Below, piece by piece: positions 62,193-64,000 of a stretch of 64,000 bases of DNA. The notes beneath the pieces were generated by a model. It worked only from the letters and a program-made list of their open reading frames with translations, ran no database searches and had not been told where the DNA came from. Source of the DNA: Streptomyces sp. CHD11 (GTDB lineage Bacteria; Actinomycetota; Actinomycetes; Streptomycetales; Streptomycetaceae); NCBI RefSeq assembly GCF_018638295.1, contig NZ_JABTTS010000026.1:188112-252111 (forward strand). Reading direction: 5' to 3'. The stretch's first letter is position 1. Every line of letters begins with the position of its first letter. Both the position numbers and the translations under genes were made by a program.

Positions 62193-63377
62193 TCAGACGG
62201 GCTGCGCGGAGGGAAGCGGGGCCGCGTCACGGGACGCGGCCGGCAGGTGCGGGTACTCGGCGGTCCGGTTCTGGAAGGAGAGGATCTTGGGGTTGACCAC
62301 CACTCCGTCGCGGATCTCGACGGCGTTCCTGATCGTGGCGTCGCTGTCCCAGGACGCGGGGCCGCTCATGACCTTGCGCAGATAGGGCAGCAGCGCCTCG
62401 CTGATCTCCCAGGTGGCCGAGTTCCACAGATGTGACGGGCTGTGGTCCACCCCGTAGTAGTGGCAGCCGGGGCCCACCGTGAGCATCGGGTCCTCGAACG
62501 TGGTCGGCCGGGCCCAGGCGAAGCCCATGCCCTCGTCGCAGGAGACGTCGACGAAAAGGGTCCCGGGCCGGAACAGGGCGAGTTCCCCGGCGGTGACGAA
62601 CATCAGAGGCGCGTCGGTGTCCTGCCGCACGCAGTTGACGATGATGTCGAACCCGGCCAGGTGTTCCGCCAGCGGTACGGGCCCCAGTCCGGTGATCACC
62701 TCCAGACGGGACGGATCGTCCGCCCGCTCCGCGAAGTGGCCCATCACGACGGACGGCATCGGAGAGGCCACCGCGGCGGCGGCCCGCTGGGTGAGCACCG
62801 TGACATCGGAGACCCCCATGGCACCCAGTCCGGTGACCGCCCCGCGTGCCGTGGCACCGAAGCTGATGACCACCGCACGCATCCGGCGGCCGTAGCTGCC
62901 GGTCACTCCCCCGAGCTGCAGGGCGTGCAGCACGGAGGAGTAGCCGGCGAGTTCGTTGTTCTTGTGGAAGACGTGGACGCTGAAGGCGCCCGTGGAGGTC
63001 CAGTGGTTCATGGCCTCCCAGGCGATGAGGGTGAGCCGCCGGTCGATACCGAGCTGGGTCATCCGCTCGTCCTGCACGCAGTGCGGCCAGCCCCACAGCA
63101 CCTGGCCCTCGCGCAGTTCGGCTACGTCCTCGTGCACCGGCTTGGGCAGCAGCAGCACATCGCACTCGGCGAGGAGCTGCCCGCGGGAGCGCACTCCGCC
63201 CACCAGCGGACGCAGCGTGTCGTCCCCCACACCGAACCGCTCGCCGTAGCCCTCCTCGAGGAAGACCTTGGCGCGTACGTCGGGTGCGATCCGGTCGAGG
63301 TGATCGGGATGCAACGGCAGTCGGAACTCGTTCTCCTTGCGGGAGGAGGCGAGAACTCCGAGACTCAGCAGACTCAT
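62193..63377 (-). CDS. N5-(carboxyethyl)ornithine synthase-like opine dehydrogenase
   Basis: A 394-residue protein of the alanine dehydrogenase / PNT N-terminal fold, closest in layout to N5-(carboxyethyl)ornithine synthase. N-terminal phrases are SRKENEFRLPLHPDHL and LLLPKPVHEDVAELREGQVLWGWPHCVQD. The NAD domain has VVISFGATARGAVTGLGAMG, and the C-terminal part has FVDVSCDEGMGFAW. It would join an amino acid side-chain amine with pyruvate by reductive condensation. AAGGAT about 6 bases before the ATG at 63377 sets the start; another ATG lies 2 codons upstream. No partner gene is in view. Confidence 0.82.
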   Translation of the reverse strand: MSLLSLGVLASSRKENEFRLPLHPDHLDRIAPDVRAKVFLEEGYGERFGVGDDTLRPLVGGVRSRGQLLAECDVLLLPKPVHEDVAELREGQVLWGWPHCVQDERMTQLGIDRRLTLIAWEAMNHWTSTGAFSVHVFHKNNELAGYSSVLHALQLGGVTGSYGRRMRAVVISFGATARGAVTGLGAMGVSDVTVLTQRAAAAVASPMPSVVMGHFAERADDPSRLEVITGLGPVPLAEHLAGFDIIVNCVRQDTDAPLMFVTAGELALFRPGTLFVDVSCDEGMGFAWARPTTFEDPMLTVGPGCHYYGVDHSPSHLWNSATWEISEALLPYLRKVMSGPASWDSDATIRNAVEIRDGVVVNPKILSFQNRTAEYPHLPAASRDAAPLPSAQPV

Positions 63378-64000
63378 GTGCATCCTTCTGTTTCGTTGTC
63401 GTCGTACGCGGTACGGCGTGATGCGGCTGCCGGGAGCGCCCGGCCGGGAACGGTCTCGCCCCCGTGTCTGCGAACGCGCTCCCGACGGGAGTGGCGCGTC
63501 GCCCTGACCACCGACCGACCCGTATGCCGTGGGCACGTCTTTCCGTGGGAGGCACGCACCTGGCCCCCGGCACGGCGGAGGACCACCACGGCTTCGGCGC
63601 CGGGCGCCTCCCGGCAGTCGGTGCGCACGCCGGACGGTCCGGTCCTGTCCGGCGCGGCGGCCGGTTCGGGGCAGCCGCCGGGATGCCCGGAGAGCTTCGG
63701 AGAAGCCGGTACCGCCTGGCGCGGAAGAGGTGGCGGAGGTCGGCGGGACGGTGCGGGCCGGACGGCGTCGCCCGGCTCATTTCCGGCCGGTTCCTCGTAC
63801 GTCGGCCCTTGCCGTTCTTCGGGTGCGACGCCGCGATGGATGACGGCATACGAGGTGCACCCGGTGACCCCACCGTACTCCCTTCCGGCACCAGGCCCCG
63901 ACGGGCTGATCGGGCTCGCCCGGTCCACTGCTCCGCAGGGTCCGGGTGAACCTGCTCCTGTCGGCCGCGGGACGGGCCGCACCCGCCCCGCTCGGGCGGT
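63378..64000. other. terminal stretch with no supported gene
   Basis: These 623 bases lie upstream of the dehydrogenase gene and should contain its promoter. Open frames on both strands are Arg/Pro/Gly-rich without recognisable domains or convincing ribosome sites. A gene that begins beyond the right edge cannot be excluded. Confidence 0.5.

Noticed and set aside
63464..63949. 161-codon plus-strand frame at the right edge
   Set aside because: No domain, no ribosome site and overlapping other open frames; composition explains it.
63374..63982. 202-codon minus-strand frame at the right edge
   Set aside because: Arg/Pro/Gly-rich translation without a domain, sitting in the promoter region of the opine-dehydrogenase-like gene.

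Overview
The window is very GC-rich and has the hallmarks of a Streptomyces-type actinomycete chromosome. Codons end strongly in G or C, GTG and TTG starts are frequent, and stop/start codons often overlap in the ATGA, GTGA or TTGA pattern. An ATP-binding protein / XRE-DUF5753 / DUF397 regulatory trio is present, and rare TTA codons occur in a few genes. No rRNA, tRNA, CRISPR array or intact transposase was seen.

Region 1 (1-16758) is a catabolic island for an unidentified aromatic or polycyclic compound. An IclR regulator lies between two divergent operons. The plus operon carries an uptake ABC transporter (binding lipoprotein, two permeases, ATPase), a flavin reductase, a type I extradiol dioxygenase, an HsaA-like flavin monooxygenase and two alpha/beta hydrolases. 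The minus operon carries an MmgE/PrpD protein, an HsaD/BphD-like C-C hydrolase, a second HsaA-like monooxygenase and the full lower pathway (hydratase, acetaldehyde dehydrogenase, aldolase). Together these would import a substrate, hydroxylate it to a catechol, cleave it at the meta position, hydrolyse the product and yield pyruvate plus acetyl-CoA. One hydrolase has lost all three catalytic residues.

Region 2 (17043-32519) is accessory. It holds a D-amino-acid dehydrogenase with a divergent PucR regulator, the regulatory trio, a NERD-domain remnant, an unrecognised membrane-anchored protein and a tight four-gene operon (DUF4145-like protein, PfkB kinase, 2H phosphoesterase, inositol-monophosphatase-like phosphatase). 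These are followed by a YdeP-type molybdopterin oxidoreductase, an SRPBCC protein and a secreted TAP-like peptidase. The four-gene operon is the best candidate here for an undescribed system.

Region 3 (33159-61161) is a nearly continuous 28 kb operon for an exopolysaccharide of the Wzx/Wzy type. It contains a priming sugar transferase, an AlgD-like dehydrogenase, glycosyltransferases, two Wzz-like proteins, an AsnB-like amidotransferase, a fused oxidoreductase, a heparinase II/III-like protein, a beta-helix lipoprotein, a polymerase/ligase and a flippase. It also has a cassette for an unusual, possibly C-methyl-branched, CDP-sugar, a pyruvyl transferase and an aminotransferase-family enzyme. 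TTA codons in three of its genes suggest developmental (bldA) control.

Region 4 (61169-64000) has a PAP2 phosphatase, a short doubtful ORF, an N5-(carboxyethyl)ornithine-synthase-like dehydrogenase and a terminal stretch with no supported gene.
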